NCBI GenBank assembly: GCA_046348685.1
Contig: JAXMDT010000005.1
Coordinates: 88,638-152,637 of the forward strand
From: JAXMDT01 sp046348685
GTDB taxonomy: Bacteria; Pseudomonadota; Alphaproteobacteria; Rickettsiales; UBA998
Direction of reading: 5' to 3'
Length of the DNA stretch: 64,000 nucleotides
Position numbers and translations under genes: made by a program. The notes under the pieces are model-generated. The model was not told the origin of the DNA. It worked only from the letters and a program-made list of their open reading frames with translations, and searched no databases. Numbering within the stretch: the stretch's first letter is position 1; each line of letters opens with the position of its first letter. Of the stretch, positions 8,229-16,637 are shown one piece after another.

Positions 8229-9419
8229 ATGAATTTTGATCAGTTCCTTTCTGTTTTTAGAATAGCGACCCCAGCTTTTTGGGAGAAAAGCGGCAAGGGT
8301 GATAATACGCTGCAGAAGGTGCTGCCGCAGGATATCGATCTTACGAAAAAAACCATTCTCATTTTGCCCGGGATCGATCACGTCGGATCGAGGTCAACCA
8401 AAAGAACATATCTGGATTTAATCCGGGGTATCATCGGCGGAGACCTGGAAGTCGAAGCATCCATTCCCATGTATTCGATGACGTACCGAAATATGCTTGA
8501 GAATGCCTACGATTTAAAACGGTTCAATTCCGACCCTTCAGCGTATTGCGGGTATCTTGCGCAACGGCAGGCAAAAGCGTTATTCGATTCTCTGGTGCAG
8601 CGGCAAAGCTCTGATGAATTGAGCGGCAGCCTACACAACCTCACGATTTTTGCTTCGAGCTACGGCGCCGTTTTTGCCCGCCAGATGGCAAACGAGCTGG
8701 GCCATCTCCTGGATAAGGCCGGATATGACGAAAAGCAGAAAGACGCCTTGCTCCGCCAAGTCCATCTGCTGGCAGTCTGTGATGTAGGGCGCGAGGATGA
8801 CAAATGCGGGTTCACAACGGTTTCATTCCGCGGTTATAACGACCTGCTGGTTCAGGGACAGGTTCCGGAATATACATCGCAAAGCCGCCTGGATCCTACG
8901 CAAACAACGCTCGTCGCGTCCCCTGACCGCAGGATCACGACGGTTTACTGCGCCAATCCCGAAACGATGACGCTACGCCGAAGCACAGGAAAACTCATAG
9001 ATTCCCCAAACAGGCATACCACCGCCTATTATGCAGCCAAAAAGGTGGATGCCGGACAAAATGTCGTACCAACGCTGATTGAGAATACACTGCTGCACAT
9101 GGTGCAGAGAACGGAGCCGTTGCACGATCCGGCTTTGCTTAAGGAACCGGCGCCATTTTTTTCAAAAAACGGCGAGGATTACGCGGTACGAAAAGCATTG
9201 CTGATGCTGCTTCCGGTGTGGGAAGGGGAAATACCTCATTCAGGCCAGCAGGTCATGTTCAGGAAAATAGCCAACGCTACTTCTTCCGCAGTTCTTCCGC
9301 AATCAGGAACGCCAGTTCCAGCGACTGAGACGCGTTCAGACGCGGATCGCAATGCGTATGGTAGCGACTGGAGAGATCGATCTCGGAAATCGCCTGCGCC
9401 CCACCCAGGCATTCAGTAA
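8229..9419 (+). CDS. Alpha/beta-hydrolase-like orphan protein
   Basis: The 396-residue protein has features of an alpha/beta hydrolase but no family match I can name. A beta-strand plus glycine turn occurs at residues 43-50 (ILILPGID). A possible nucleophile elbow occurs at residues 140-148 (FASSYGAVF, AxSxG form with Ser144). Candidate acid and His residues cannot be assigned. Its last 47 codons run antisense into the end of the DAHP synthase gene (143-bp convergent overlap), and that tail (Ser/Arg/Asp-rich) looks non-native, as if an earlier stop had been lost. The start at 8229 has only a weak ribosome binding site. Confidence 0.55.
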   Translation: MNFDQFLSVFRIATPAFWEKSGKGDNTLQKVLPQDIDLTKKTILILPGIDHVGSRSTKRTYLDLIRGIIGGDLEVEASIPMYSMTYRNMLENAYDLKRFNSDPSAYCGYLAQRQAKALFDSLVQRQSSDELSGSLHNLTIFASSYGAVFARQMANELGHLLDKAGYDEKQKDALLRQVHLLAVCDVGREDDKCGFTTVSFRGYNDLLVQGQVPEYTSQSRLDPTQTTLVASPDRRITTVYCANPETMTLRRSTGKLIDSPNRHTTAYYAAKKVDAGQNVVPTLIENTLLHMVQRTEPLHDPALLKEPAPFFSKNGEDYAVRKALLMLLPVWEGEIPHSGQQVMFRKIANATSSAVLPQSGTPVPATETRSDADRNAYGSDWRDRSRKSPAPHPGIQ

Positions 9420-10650
9420 CATCCTGACCCGTCATCTCAAAATGCACGCCGCCGGCGTAGGTGCCTTCGGCCTGGTGTATCTGGAAGAACTGGCGCACTT
9501 CGGAAAGAATATCCGTAAATTTGCGCGTCTTGTACCCGTTCGGCGATTTGATCGTATTGCCGTGCATCGGATCGCACGACCATAAAACCTGTCTGCCTTC
9601 TTCTTTGATCGTGCGCACATGCTGCGGCAGCATCTGGCCGACTTTTTCGGCGCCCATGCGTGAGATGAAGGTCAGGCGGCCCGGCTCGTTATTCGGGTTC
9701 AGCGTATCGCACAGCATCAGCAAATCATCGCGCGTCATCGACGGTCCTACTTTGCAGCCGATCGGGTTTTCAACACCCTTTAAAAACTCGACATGCGCCT
9801 CGTTCGGGTTGCGCGTGCGGTCGCCGATCCACAGCATATGGCCGGACGTCGCATAGTATTTTCCATCTTCCTCGTCGCGGCGGGTCAGCGCTTCCTCGAA
9901 GCCCAGCAGCAATCCCTCATGCGAGGTATAGAACGTCGCTTCGTTCAGCTCCTCCACGGTATTCGGCGAAAGGCCACAGGCATGGATGAAGCGCAGTGCT
10001 TCGTTGATATGCTCCACCAATGTGCCGAACCGCTTGCCTTGCGGCGAGGAAGCGACGAAATCCATGTTCCAGCCGCTGATATGATCCAGCGAGGCATAGC
10101 CGCCGCCAAACAGGGAGCGCAGGAAATTCAGTGTGGTACCGGATTGCAGGTATGCCTGCATCAGGCGCTCGGGGTCGGGGGCGCGTCCAGCTTCCTCGAA
10201 CTCCATGGCGTTGATCATGTCGCCGCGGTAGCTAGGCAGCTCGCGGCCATCCAGCTTTTCCATATTATCGGAGCGCGGTTTAGAAAACTGCCCGGCGATG
10301 CGCCCGACCTTTACCACCGGCACGCCCGCACCATACATCAGCGCCATCGTCATCTGCAGCATGACGCGGAAAAACGCGCGCAGATTGGCTTCGTTGAATT
10401 CGGCAAAGCTTTCAGCGCAATCACCGCCCTGCAATAGGAACCCATTACCGGAGACAACCTTACCCAGATCGGCTTTCAGCTTGCGGCATTCCGCCGGTGT
10501 AACGAGGGGCGGCAGGCCTTTCAGCTTGGCCTCGACCGCGCTCACCGCCGCACCATCCTGATAGATCGGCTGTTGCTTAATAGGCAGGGCCCGCCAGGAG
10601 GAGGGGGTCCATTTCGGATTTAGTGCTTCTTTTTTCGCTGTCATTGCCAT
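9277..10650 (-). CDS. aroG: Class II 3-deoxy-7-phosphoheptulonate synthase (DAHP synthase)
   Basis: It condenses phosphoenolpyruvate with erythrose 4-phosphate, the first step of the shikimate pathway. The 457-residue length and motifs identify the plant-like class II type: LQGGDCAESFAEF, VGRIAGQFSKPRSD, LPSYRGDMIN, GDRTRNPNEAHVEFL, KVGPSMTRDD, SCDPMHGNT and GGVHFEMTGQDVTEC, with a metal-binding Cys, His and Glu. A second ATG two codons in is equally possible. The gene is divergent from pheA, so both ends of phenylalanine synthesis are neighbours. Symbol usage varies for this class. Confidence 0.95.
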   Translation of the reverse strand: MAMTAKKEALNPKWTPSSWRALPIKQQPIYQDGAAVSAVEAKLKGLPPLVTPAECRKLKADLGKVVSGNGFLLQGGDCAESFAEFNEANLRAFFRVMLQMTMALMYGAGVPVVKVGRIAGQFSKPRSDNMEKLDGRELPSYRGDMINAMEFEEAGRAPDPERLMQAYLQSGTTLNFLRSLFGGGYASLDHISGWNMDFVASSPQGKRFGTLVEHINEALRFIHACGLSPNTVEELNEATFYTSHEGLLLGFEEALTRRDEEDGKYYATSGHMLWIGDRTRNPNEAHVEFLKGVENPIGCKVGPSMTRDDLLMLCDTLNPNNEPGRLTFISRMGAEKVGQMLPQHVRTIKEEGRQVLWSCDPMHGNTIKSPNGYKTRKFTDILSEVRQFFQIHQAEGTYAGGVHFEMTGQDVTECLGGAQAISEIDLSSRYHTHCDPRLNASQSLELAFLIAEELRKK

Positions 10651-10709
10651 AAATATAGGCGTCGTTTACGAAAAAACGAGTCGAAAGTCTACTCAAAACA
10701 GGGAATTCC

Positions 10710-11555
10710 ATGCCAAATCCGCACGATACGATCGCTTTTATGGGTATTGAAGGCGCAAATGCCGACCTCGCCTGCCGCCAGAAAGAGCCTTATATGCACA
10801 CGCTGGGGCTGCCATCGTTCGAGGATGTGTTCGAGGCGGTGGAGTCCGGCAAGGCGCGCTTCGGCATGATTCCTATTGAAAACTCGCAGGCCGGGCGGGT
10901 CGCCGAAATCCATAATATCCTGCCGCGCACACCGCTTCATGTTGTGGGCGAGCATATCCAGCGTATCGAGCATCATCTGGTCGCCCCGAAAGGCGCAACG
11001 CTGGAGACAATCAAACACGTCTATTCACACCCGCAGGCGCTGATGCAGTGCCGCGCGCATTTGCGTGAGATGAAGCTGGAACTGCATCCGCATGCAAACA
11101 CAGCAATGGCGGCAAAGGATGTGGCGGACTGGAACGATCCGGCCAAAGCCGCGATATCGTCCGATCTTGCCGCCGAGCTTTACGGGCTGCAGATTCTCAA
11201 AAAGAATATCGAGGATGCGAAGGATAATGTCACCGTGTTCGTGGTGATCGCACAGGAGCCAATCGATCCAGACCCAAGCGAAGGCTCGACATTGACATCG
11301 CTGCTCTTTGAACTGCGGAATATTCCTGCCGCGCTTTACAAGGCGCTTGGAGGATTTGCCACCAACGGTATCAACATGATCAAGCTGGAAAGCTACATTC
11401 GCGGCGGCGGCTCCACGGAATCGCAATTCTTCATGACCTTTGAAGGCAATCCGAATGAACCGCGTGTGCAGCGCGCCTTGGAAGAAATCGGTTTTTTTTC
11501 GAAGCGTATCAAGGTGCTGGGTGTATATCTCGCCGATCCGAAACGGGCGGGGTAA
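10710..11555 (+). CDS. pheA: Prephenate dehydratase
   Basis: It converts prephenate to phenylpyruvate in phenylalanine synthesis. The catalytic PDT domain spans roughly residues 7-185 (IAFMGIEGANADLAC, FGMIPIENSQAGRVAEIHN, HPQALMQCRAHL). An ACT domain follows (IPAALYKALGGFATNGINM, then LESYIRGGGSTESQFF), which normally binds Phe for feedback inhibition. The ESY form of the ACT motif is the alphaproteobacterial type. The usual TRF motif near the end of the PDT domain reads TVF here (DNVTVFVVI), which replaces a normally conserved arginine. There is no fused chorismate mutase. AGGGA upstream supports the start. Confidence 0.95.
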   Translation: MPNPHDTIAFMGIEGANADLACRQKEPYMHTLGLPSFEDVFEAVESGKARFGMIPIENSQAGRVAEIHNILPRTPLHVVGEHIQRIEHHLVAPKGATLETIKHVYSHPQALMQCRAHLREMKLELHPHANTAMAAKDVADWNDPAKAAISSDLAAELYGLQILKKNIEDAKDNVTVFVVIAQEPIDPDPSEGSTLTSLLFELRNIPAALYKALGGFATNGINMIKLESYIRGGGSTESQFFMTFEGNPNEPRVQRALEEIGFFSKRIKVLGVYLADPKRAG

Positions 11556-11570
11556 TTCAGGCATCAGGAA

Positions 11571-11633
11571 ATTGAGGATTAGGAGCTAGAGGTACTTACT
11601 CTTAAGTACTGGCTCCAGCCCCGAATCCCCAAT
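11571..11633. repeat. Imperfect intergenic palindrome
   Basis: The arms 11571-11598 and 11603-11633 are inverted copies (GTACTTA/TAAGTAC at the centre, ATTGAGGATT/GAATCCCCAAT at the ends) with several mismatches and small bulges. It lies between the convergent pheA and lipoprotein genes, so its RNA would form a long hairpin in both transcripts and could act as a bidirectional terminator or 3' stabiliser. No T-tract follows, so a REP-like repeat is more likely. Confidence 0.5.
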
Positions 11634-11641
11634 GCCCTAAC

Positions 11642-11824
11642 CTAGTAAATTCCGGGCTGCTCCAGCGCTTTCATCGCGCCCCACTGCGGTTTGAACATAG
11701 GATTGACGTAAGCCATTTTATCCCACGACGAAACCGTACCGTAATTTACCTGCTGCGGCAGCGTACTGTCACTGCACGCCGCTAACCCTAATAATGCTCC
11801 TATTGTCATCACTCGCTTCAGCAT
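11642..11824 (-). CDS. Small putative lipoprotein
   Basis: The 60-residue product has a lipoprotein signal peptide: MLKRVMTIGALLGLAAC, with lipobox LAAC and the modified Cys at residue 17. The mature part is only about 44 residues (SDSTLPQQVNYGTVSSWDKM and on) and ends EQPGIY. GGAGG just upstream of the ATG on the minus strand (complement of CCTCC) is a strong ribosome binding site. Function unknown. Confidence 0.7.
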   Translation of the reverse strand: MLKRVMTIGALLGLAACSDSTLPQQVNYGTVSSWDKMAYVNPMFKPQWGAMKALEQPGIY

Positions 11825-11927
11825 GTCCCCCTCCTACTGTTCGAGTTGGGGACATTATCTACAAGATAAGCTCACATTAAAAATGCCGGTTTGGCAATGG
11901 TGCAATGCGATAGCTGCATGAGACACC

Positions 11928-11996
11928 TACAATAGGTTGTGACAGGATGAGATACATCATCCCCCCTCTCAGGCAGCTTCGCGCTGCCTTTTCTTT
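11928..11996 (+). ncRNA. Candidate small RNA with two hairpins and an intrinsic terminator
   Basis: A possible -10 (TACAAT, 11928-11933) precedes a stretch with no gene. Downstream are hairpin GGATGA/TCATCC (11945-11950 with 11957-11962), an unpaired C/T-rich segment (CCCCTCTC), and hairpin AGGCAGC/GCTGCCT (11971-11977 with 11983-11989) followed by a T-rich tract. The predicted RNA is about 55 nt. The C/U-rich single strand between two hairpins resembles anti-Shine-Dalgarno seed regions of alphaproteobacterial sRNAs. The -35 is weak. It could instead be part of the leader of the gene at 12050. Confidence 0.45.
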
Positions 11997-12049
11997 TTGC
12001 ATCAAGATAAGTATGACATGGTGGAGAGATTGTTAATGGAGAACTCCCT

Positions 12050-12511
12050 ATGCGTTTCATGCACTCACTTAGCCTTGTTTTGTTACTTCTGCCTTGTACT
12101 GCTGGCGCAACGCCACCACTGGATGCAGATGAAAGCGTTATCTGCACCGTCAGCGGTAAGGTGTTTGAATTCAGCGACGTACATGAGAAGGTCACGCATA
12201 TTAAGGACAATATCAGCAAATATAAAGACCCCGAGATTTGGAAGAGCGTTTATACACGGGCGCGCATCGAGGTGGAGTCTGTTACCTTAAATCCGAAAAG
12301 CCGTTATGCACTAAACCAGCTTCTTACGGTGGATGGTTACGAAGCGCCGAAGACAGGCTGTGCCTATTTCATGAAAGATATGATGTCGGAGAATTTTCCC
12401 ATCTGCCAAAAAGGTGCGGTGCCTTTGAAACTGGGTCAGCCGATCACGGTAAATGTTATAGGGTCCAATTATCAGAACAACGGCGGCAGCCCATGTCTGC
12501 AGATAAAATAA
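12050..12511 (+). CDS. Secreted or periplasmic protein of unknown function
   Basis: The 153-residue product has a Sec signal peptide (MRFMHSLSLVLLLLPCTAGA, probable cleavage near residue 20). The mature part contains four cysteines (VICTVSG, KTGCAYF, FPICQKG, SPCLQIK), which suggests two disulfides. No family is recognised. GGAGA 6 nt before the ATG supports the start. It is convergent with dxs, one base apart. Confidence 0.65.
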   Translation: MRFMHSLSLVLLLLPCTAGATPPLDADESVICTVSGKVFEFSDVHEKVTHIKDNISKYKDPEIWKSVYTRARIEVESVTLNPKSRYALNQLLTVDGYEAPKTGCAYFMKDMMSENFPICQKGAVPLKLGQPITVNVIGSNYQNNGGSPCLQIK

Positions 12512-12512
12512 T

Positions 12513-14426
12513 CTAGGCCGCGCCGCGCTGCTTTTTAGTGCCTAGAAAAGCACGTACGGTCTGCGCGATGGATTCTGCGCCGAGGCCCGCGTCTTCATAC
12601 ATGGCTTCGGGTTTGCCCTGTTCCTGAAAGTGATCTGGCAAGGTGAGCGTGCGCACCGCGGCATGATTGGAGGTGTCCAGAATACCCAGATTTGAAAGCA
12701 GGGTTAGCACCTGCGTGCCAAACCCTCCATTCACCCCTTCCTCAATGGTCAGCACGAGGCGGTGGGATTTCACCAGTTTCAAAAGCAGCTCTTCATCAAG
12801 CGGCTTGGCAAAACGCGCATCGGCCACGGTGACGGAAATGCCTTCCGCTTCAAGTAACGCTGCTGCATCGAAACAGGCTTTCAGGCGGCCACCGAAAGAG
12901 AAAAGGGCTGCCTCGCTGCCTTCTTTCATCACGCGTCCTTTGCCGATCGGCAGCATATCGCCTTTTGCCGGAAGCGGTACGCCCATGCCTTCGCCGCGTG
13001 GATAACGGAATGCAATCGGCCCCTGGTCATAGGCGCGGGCGGTGGCGACCATGTGCATGAGTTCCGCTTCATCCCCTGCCGCCATGACGACCATATTCGG
13101 CAGGCAGCAGAGATAGGCGACATCGAACATTCCTGCGTGCGTCGGGCCGTCGGCGCCGACGAGACCGGCGCGGTCGATGGCAAAGCGCACCGGCAGGTTC
13201 TGCACCGCAACGTCATGCACCACCTGATCATACGCGCGCTGCAGGAAGGTGGAGTAAATGGCAACGAACGGCTTGTAACCTTCTGCGGCCAATCCTGCCG
13301 CGAACGTTACCGCATGTTGCTCGGCAATCCCGACATCAAACGCGCGATCCGGAAACGCTTTGGCAAACATATCGATGCCGGTGCCGGAAGGCATAGCGGC
13401 AGTAATACCGATAATTTTTTCATCGCGCTCGGCTTCACTTATGAGAGATTTTCCGAAAACCGATGTATAGCTCGGCGCCTTGGATACGGTTTTTTTCTGT
13501 TCCCCGGTGGTGGTGCAAAAGGCATTCACGCCGTGGTATTTTTCGTGTGCCGCTTCGGCGGGCGCAAAGCCTTTGCCTTTTTCTGTCACCACGTGAATAA
13601 GCACAGGGCCATCATGTTTCCAGTCGCGTACTTTTTTCAGGACCGGCAGCAGGTGATCCAGGTTATTGCCGTCGATAGGACCGATATAATAAAATCCCAT
13701 CTCCTCGAATAACGTGCCGCCCATTGCAATGCCGCGTGCATAACGCTCGGCGCGGCGAGCCATTTTCTGCAGGCCCTCCGGCAATTTTTCGACGACCGAT
13801 TTGCTGAATTCACGGAATGTCCGGTACGAATGAGATGATACAAGGCGCGACAGGTACGAGCTCATCGCACCGGTCGGCGGCGCGATCGACATATCATTGT
13901 CATTCAGTATCACGATCAGGCGTTTGTGCAGGTGGCCTGCGTTATTTAGCGCTTCGTAGGCCATGCCCGCGCTCATTGCGCCGTCGCCGATCACGGCAAT
14001 CACTTCATGATCTTCGCCCGATAAATCACGCGCTACGGCCATACCAAGTCCTGCCGAAATCGAGGTCGAGCTATGCCCCGCGCCGAACGCGTCATAAACG
14101 CTTTCATCGCGTTTTAGAAAACCGGAAATGCCTTCCGGCTGGCGCAGGGTTTTCATGCGCGCGCGGCGTCCCGTCAGCATTTTATGCGGGTAACCCTGAT
14201 GGCCGACGTCCCAGATAATTTTGTCCTGCGGCGTATCGAAAACATGATGCAGCGCGATCGTTAGTTCCACAACGCCAAGCCCTGCACCCAGATGGCCACC
14301 GGTTTCAGAGACGACCTCAATCAGTTCCTCGCGCACTTCGTCGGCGAGCGCCTTCAATTCATCGTCATTCAGGTTACGAAGATCGGCAGGGGAATGGATT
14401 TGATCCAGATGCGGGCGGATGGTCAC
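12513..14426 (-). CDS. dxs: 1-deoxy-D-xylulose-5-phosphate synthase
   Basis: Dxs condenses pyruvate and glyceraldehyde 3-phosphate with thiamine pyrophosphate, the entry step of the MEP isoprenoid pathway. The 637-residue length is normal. Diagnostic segments are GGHLGAGLGVVELTIALHHV, DVGHQGYPHKMLTGRR, the TPP motif GDGAMSAGMAYEALNNAG with NDNDMSI, GIAEQHAVTFAAGLA and DRAGLVGADGPTHAG. No other isoprenoid gene (for example ispA or xseB) is adjacent, unlike many relatives. The next upstream gene on the strand starts beyond a 67-nt gap. Confidence 0.97.
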   Translation of the reverse strand: MTIRPHLDQIHSPADLRNLNDDELKALADEVREELIEVVSETGGHLGAGLGVVELTIALHHVFDTPQDKIIWDVGHQGYPHKMLTGRRARMKTLRQPEGISGFLKRDESVYDAFGAGHSSTSISAGLGMAVARDLSGEDHEVIAVIGDGAMSAGMAYEALNNAGHLHKRLIVILNDNDMSIAPPTGAMSSYLSRLVSSHSYRTFREFSKSVVEKLPEGLQKMARRAERYARGIAMGGTLFEEMGFYYIGPIDGNNLDHLLPVLKKVRDWKHDGPVLIHVVTEKGKGFAPAEAAHEKYHGVNAFCTTTGEQKKTVSKAPSYTSVFGKSLISEAERDEKIIGITAAMPSGTGIDMFAKAFPDRAFDVGIAEQHAVTFAAGLAAEGYKPFVAIYSTFLQRAYDQVVHDVAVQNLPVRFAIDRAGLVGADGPTHAGMFDVAYLCCLPNMVVMAAGDEAELMHMVATARAYDQGPIAFRYPRGEGMGVPLPAKGDMLPIGKGRVMKEGSEAALFSFGGRLKACFDAAALLEAEGISVTVADARFAKPLDEELLLKLVKSHRLVLTIEEGVNGGFGTQVLTLLSNLGILDTSNHAAVRTLTLPDHFQEQGKPEAMYEDAGLGAESIAQTVRAFLGTKKQRGAA

Positions 14427-14493
14427 TTTTTTACTATCTTATTACTCATCCTATGTAAGGCGAAATGGCGCTCTGTTCAATGAAAATAGCGCT

Positions 14494-14976
14494 TCACTTT
14501 CCTTCGAAAAACTGGGCAAGAACAGTAAGCCCTGCGTTCAACCGCTTTAGTTCCGGTGGCATTTTTTCAAGCCCGTATTTCTGGCTGACGGCGCCAAACC
14601 AGCTGCGGCGTTCTTCAAAAATGGAAATGGCCTGAACGGTCTCCAAGCAGCGATGTTGCTTCAATATGGAAATAGCCTTTTGATATTCAATCTCTTTCTG
14701 GGCTCTCCAAGACGTATTGTCCATTCGAAGCCTATGTGATTCGAAAAGATCAAAACTGGCCGCCGTTACATGCGGCGTGCCGAAAACCAGCGTATAAAGC
14801 CAGCGGAGCCGCCGCCCGGCAGCGTGCTGCCGTTCCGTGATCAAACGTCTGGCAAGCAGCAGATCCAGCGGCTCGGCGGTACTTCCCGAAGCCCGTTTTT
14901 CCTGCAGTTCCGGAGTGCCTTGATCCATGTCTTTTTTCACCAGGCGCGGCCTGCCGCGGCGCGAACGAAATGCCAT
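14494..14976 (-). CDS. Conserved hypothetical protein with AT-hook-like N terminus
   Basis: The 160-residue protein starts RSRRGRPRLVKK, which contains an AT-hook-like RGRP core, followed by an acidic/polar stretch (DQGTPELQEKRA) and a helical domain (EPLDLLLARRLITERQHAAG, RRLRWLYTLVFG). From memory this resembles a hypothetical family seen in many alphaproteobacteria. The helical, basic character would suit a small DNA-binding protein, but no function is established. It lies upstream of dxs on the same strand. Confidence 0.6.
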   Translation of the reverse strand: MAFRSRRGRPRLVKKDMDQGTPELQEKRASGSTAEPLDLLLARRLITERQHAAGRRLRWLYTLVFGTPHVTAASFDLFESHRLRMDNTSWRAQKEIEYQKAISILKQHRCLETVQAISIFEERRSWFGAVSQKYGLEKMPPELKRLNAGLTVLAQFFEGK

Positions 14977-15106
14977 ATGTCCCCTAGATATTGGATAGTT
15001 AAAGTTACAATGTGCTGGGAGATGGCAGCGCGGAAGCTGAAATTAATTAAAGCTTCACAAAACAAATCAAAAAATGCGCTAAGATCACGCAAAAGAAAGC
15101 AGTGTT

Positions 15107-15784
15107 ATGCCTAAGAAAAATAAGAAAAAAGCCAAGGAAATAGCCAATATTTCAGAGATGGAGGAGCTATCCTTCAACGACAAAATTCTCAGCGCGCACG
15201 ATGTTTTTTCCTTTTGCATGAATCATCATACATATGCCGAGACATTTATTTTTAATCTTGGCCTGCAGGCATTTATGGCAAGCACTGAATTGCAGGAAGA
15301 ATATATATTCAAAGAACATGTAACTACTCAACAGGCCCACCGTGCCATCGCCTATGAATGGTTGGCGGACCGGTTGCACTACATACAAAGCCACGGCATG
15401 CGGGACGCTGCGGAACATTACCCCGAAGTACGGCAGATTGCTGACGGCATTAGAGAGGAAATAAAAGCGCAAAACGTATCTAAAGGAAAAGAAACATCAG
15501 GTCTTTCGCGGCGGAGTTTTACAGGGGGGCTTTTTTGCCTTGGAGGAACGGCTGCGATAGGCACTGCGGGCGTTAAGCGTGTAAAAGGAGAAATAGGTAC
15601 TGTATCAGCATTGGAGCTTGGCTTAGGTGGAGGCGGGTCCATCGCTAAAGGCGCGCACCAGATTGTCCTAGACATTAAAATCCGGGATTTTGTTAATGAG
15701 ATCGGCAGGAAGCTCTCCCTTTATATTGAAAGGGATGCGAATAAGCGTATCGGCGGTCAGACTCAGTTAAATGTTGCCCCTTAG
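15107..15784 (+). CDS. Orphan protein with an internal Tat-like motif
   Basis: The 225-residue product begins with a lysine-rich stretch (MPKKNKKKAKE), then a helical domain to about residue 120. At residues 133-156 there is a twin-arginine-like sequence (LSRRSFTGGLFCLGGTAAIG) with an Arg pair and a hydrophobic glycine-rich run, but it is in the middle of the protein instead of at the N terminus. It may be a membrane anchor with cytoplasmic N domain. No family is recognised. The ATG follows GCAGTGTT with no strong ribosome binding site. Its stop overlaps the convergent gene at 15781 by 4 nt. Confidence 0.55.
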   Translation: MPKKNKKKAKEIANISEMEELSFNDKILSAHDVFSFCMNHHTYAETFIFNLGLQAFMASTELQEEYIFKEHVTTQQAHRAIAYEWLADRLHYIQSHGMRDAAEHYPEVRQIADGIREEIKAQNVSKGKETSGLSRRSFTGGLFCLGGTAAIGTAGVKRVKGEIGTVSALELGLGGGGSIAKGAHQIVLDIKIRDFVNEIGRKLSLYIERDANKRIGGQTQLNVAP

Positions 15785-16521
15785 AATTTCAAGGAATAAG
15801 CAACTGTCCAGCGTATAGCATTATCGGCGGCCTTATCGGAAACACCGCGATAATAAATAAGCTGGTACTCAAGCTCTCCTGCTCCTATTTCGACAGGAAT
15901 AGTGCCATACGCAGCGGGGCCGACGTAATGCGCCTGGCCATCGAAATCATTCGTATTGCCCCATTCCGCCTGCCACTCGATGCCCGGGTTTAAATAATCC
16001 TTGTAATCGTATTGAGCGAGATAACGGGTCTCTACATCGACGCCAGTATGATGATTATCGCCTACTTCGCGGGTCAGATAGGCATTGGCGCGATGGGTGA
16101 ATTTCCCGTATTCTTTCTGCAGGAGCAGGCCAAGGGAAACCTCTTGCGGGGCATCCTTGTCTTCTGTCCAGGCATAACTGCTATAAACCGCGCTGTCGAT
16201 CCAGAAAGTCCCCGGCTCAGTTAATGCATAGCGCGCCGCTATATCGGCAAGGTCGAAGCCAATATCGCTACCACTTTGGCGCTTCCATTGTCCTTCTGCA
16301 TCCAGCTTCAGGCGGTCTGTCGGGCTATAGCCTATTTCCACGACATGGCTTTGCGCATTGTTCTGCGCCTTGCGATCATCTCCCTTGCGGTAGCCTTTAT
16401 ATTCGACGCTGGCCTCGCCCTTGGTCACATGCGGACTGCGGATAGATCCCAGGGCAGAAGCTGTAGATACGCTCGCCATGATCAGAATTAATCCTACGGT
16501 AAGCGATTTTATAAAAAGCAA
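15781..16521 (-). CDS. Probable outer-membrane beta-barrel protein
   Basis: The 246-residue product has a Sec signal peptide (LTVGLILIMASVSTASA, cleavage near residue 23). Alternating hydrophobic and polar beta strands run to a C-terminal Phe (RWTVAYSLKF), the usual BAM recognition end of outer-membrane proteins. Strand-like pieces include HVVEIGYSPTDRLKLDAEGQ and HRANAYLTREVGDNHHTGVD. The size fits a barrel of about 10-12 strands. Substrate unknown. It is divergent from the candidate sRNA at 16638. Confidence 0.65.
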   Translation of the reverse strand: MLFIKSLTVGLILIMASVSTASALGSIRSPHVTKGEASVEYKGYRKGDDRKAQNNAQSHVVEIGYSPTDRLKLDAEGQWKRQSGSDIGFDLADIAARYALTEPGTFWIDSAVYSSYAWTEDKDAPQEVSLGLLLQKEYGKFTHRANAYLTREVGDNHHTGVDVETRYLAQYDYKDYLNPGIEWQAEWGNTNDFDGQAHYVGPAAYGTIPVEIGAGELEYQLIYYRGVSDKAADNAIRWTVAYSLKF

Positions 16522-16603
16522 AATTATCTCCTGAAAGTTGAAATTTAGACAGCGAGGTAAAACCTGTCAAAGAATGAGGATTAATAAAAAAACTTAAGAT
16601 ATC

Positions 16604-16631
16604 TTGACGGAATTAAAAGTTTGATTACTAT
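16604..16631 (+). promoter_or_regulatory. Promoter for the candidate sRNA at 16638
   Basis: TTGACG (16604-16609) and TACTAT (16626-16631) are separated by 16 nt, close to the housekeeping sigma-70 consensus. No coding gene follows for 200 nt and a strong terminator lies 70 nt downstream, so the promoter most likely drives a short non-coding RNA. Confidence 0.6.
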
Positions 16632-16637
16632 ATGTAG

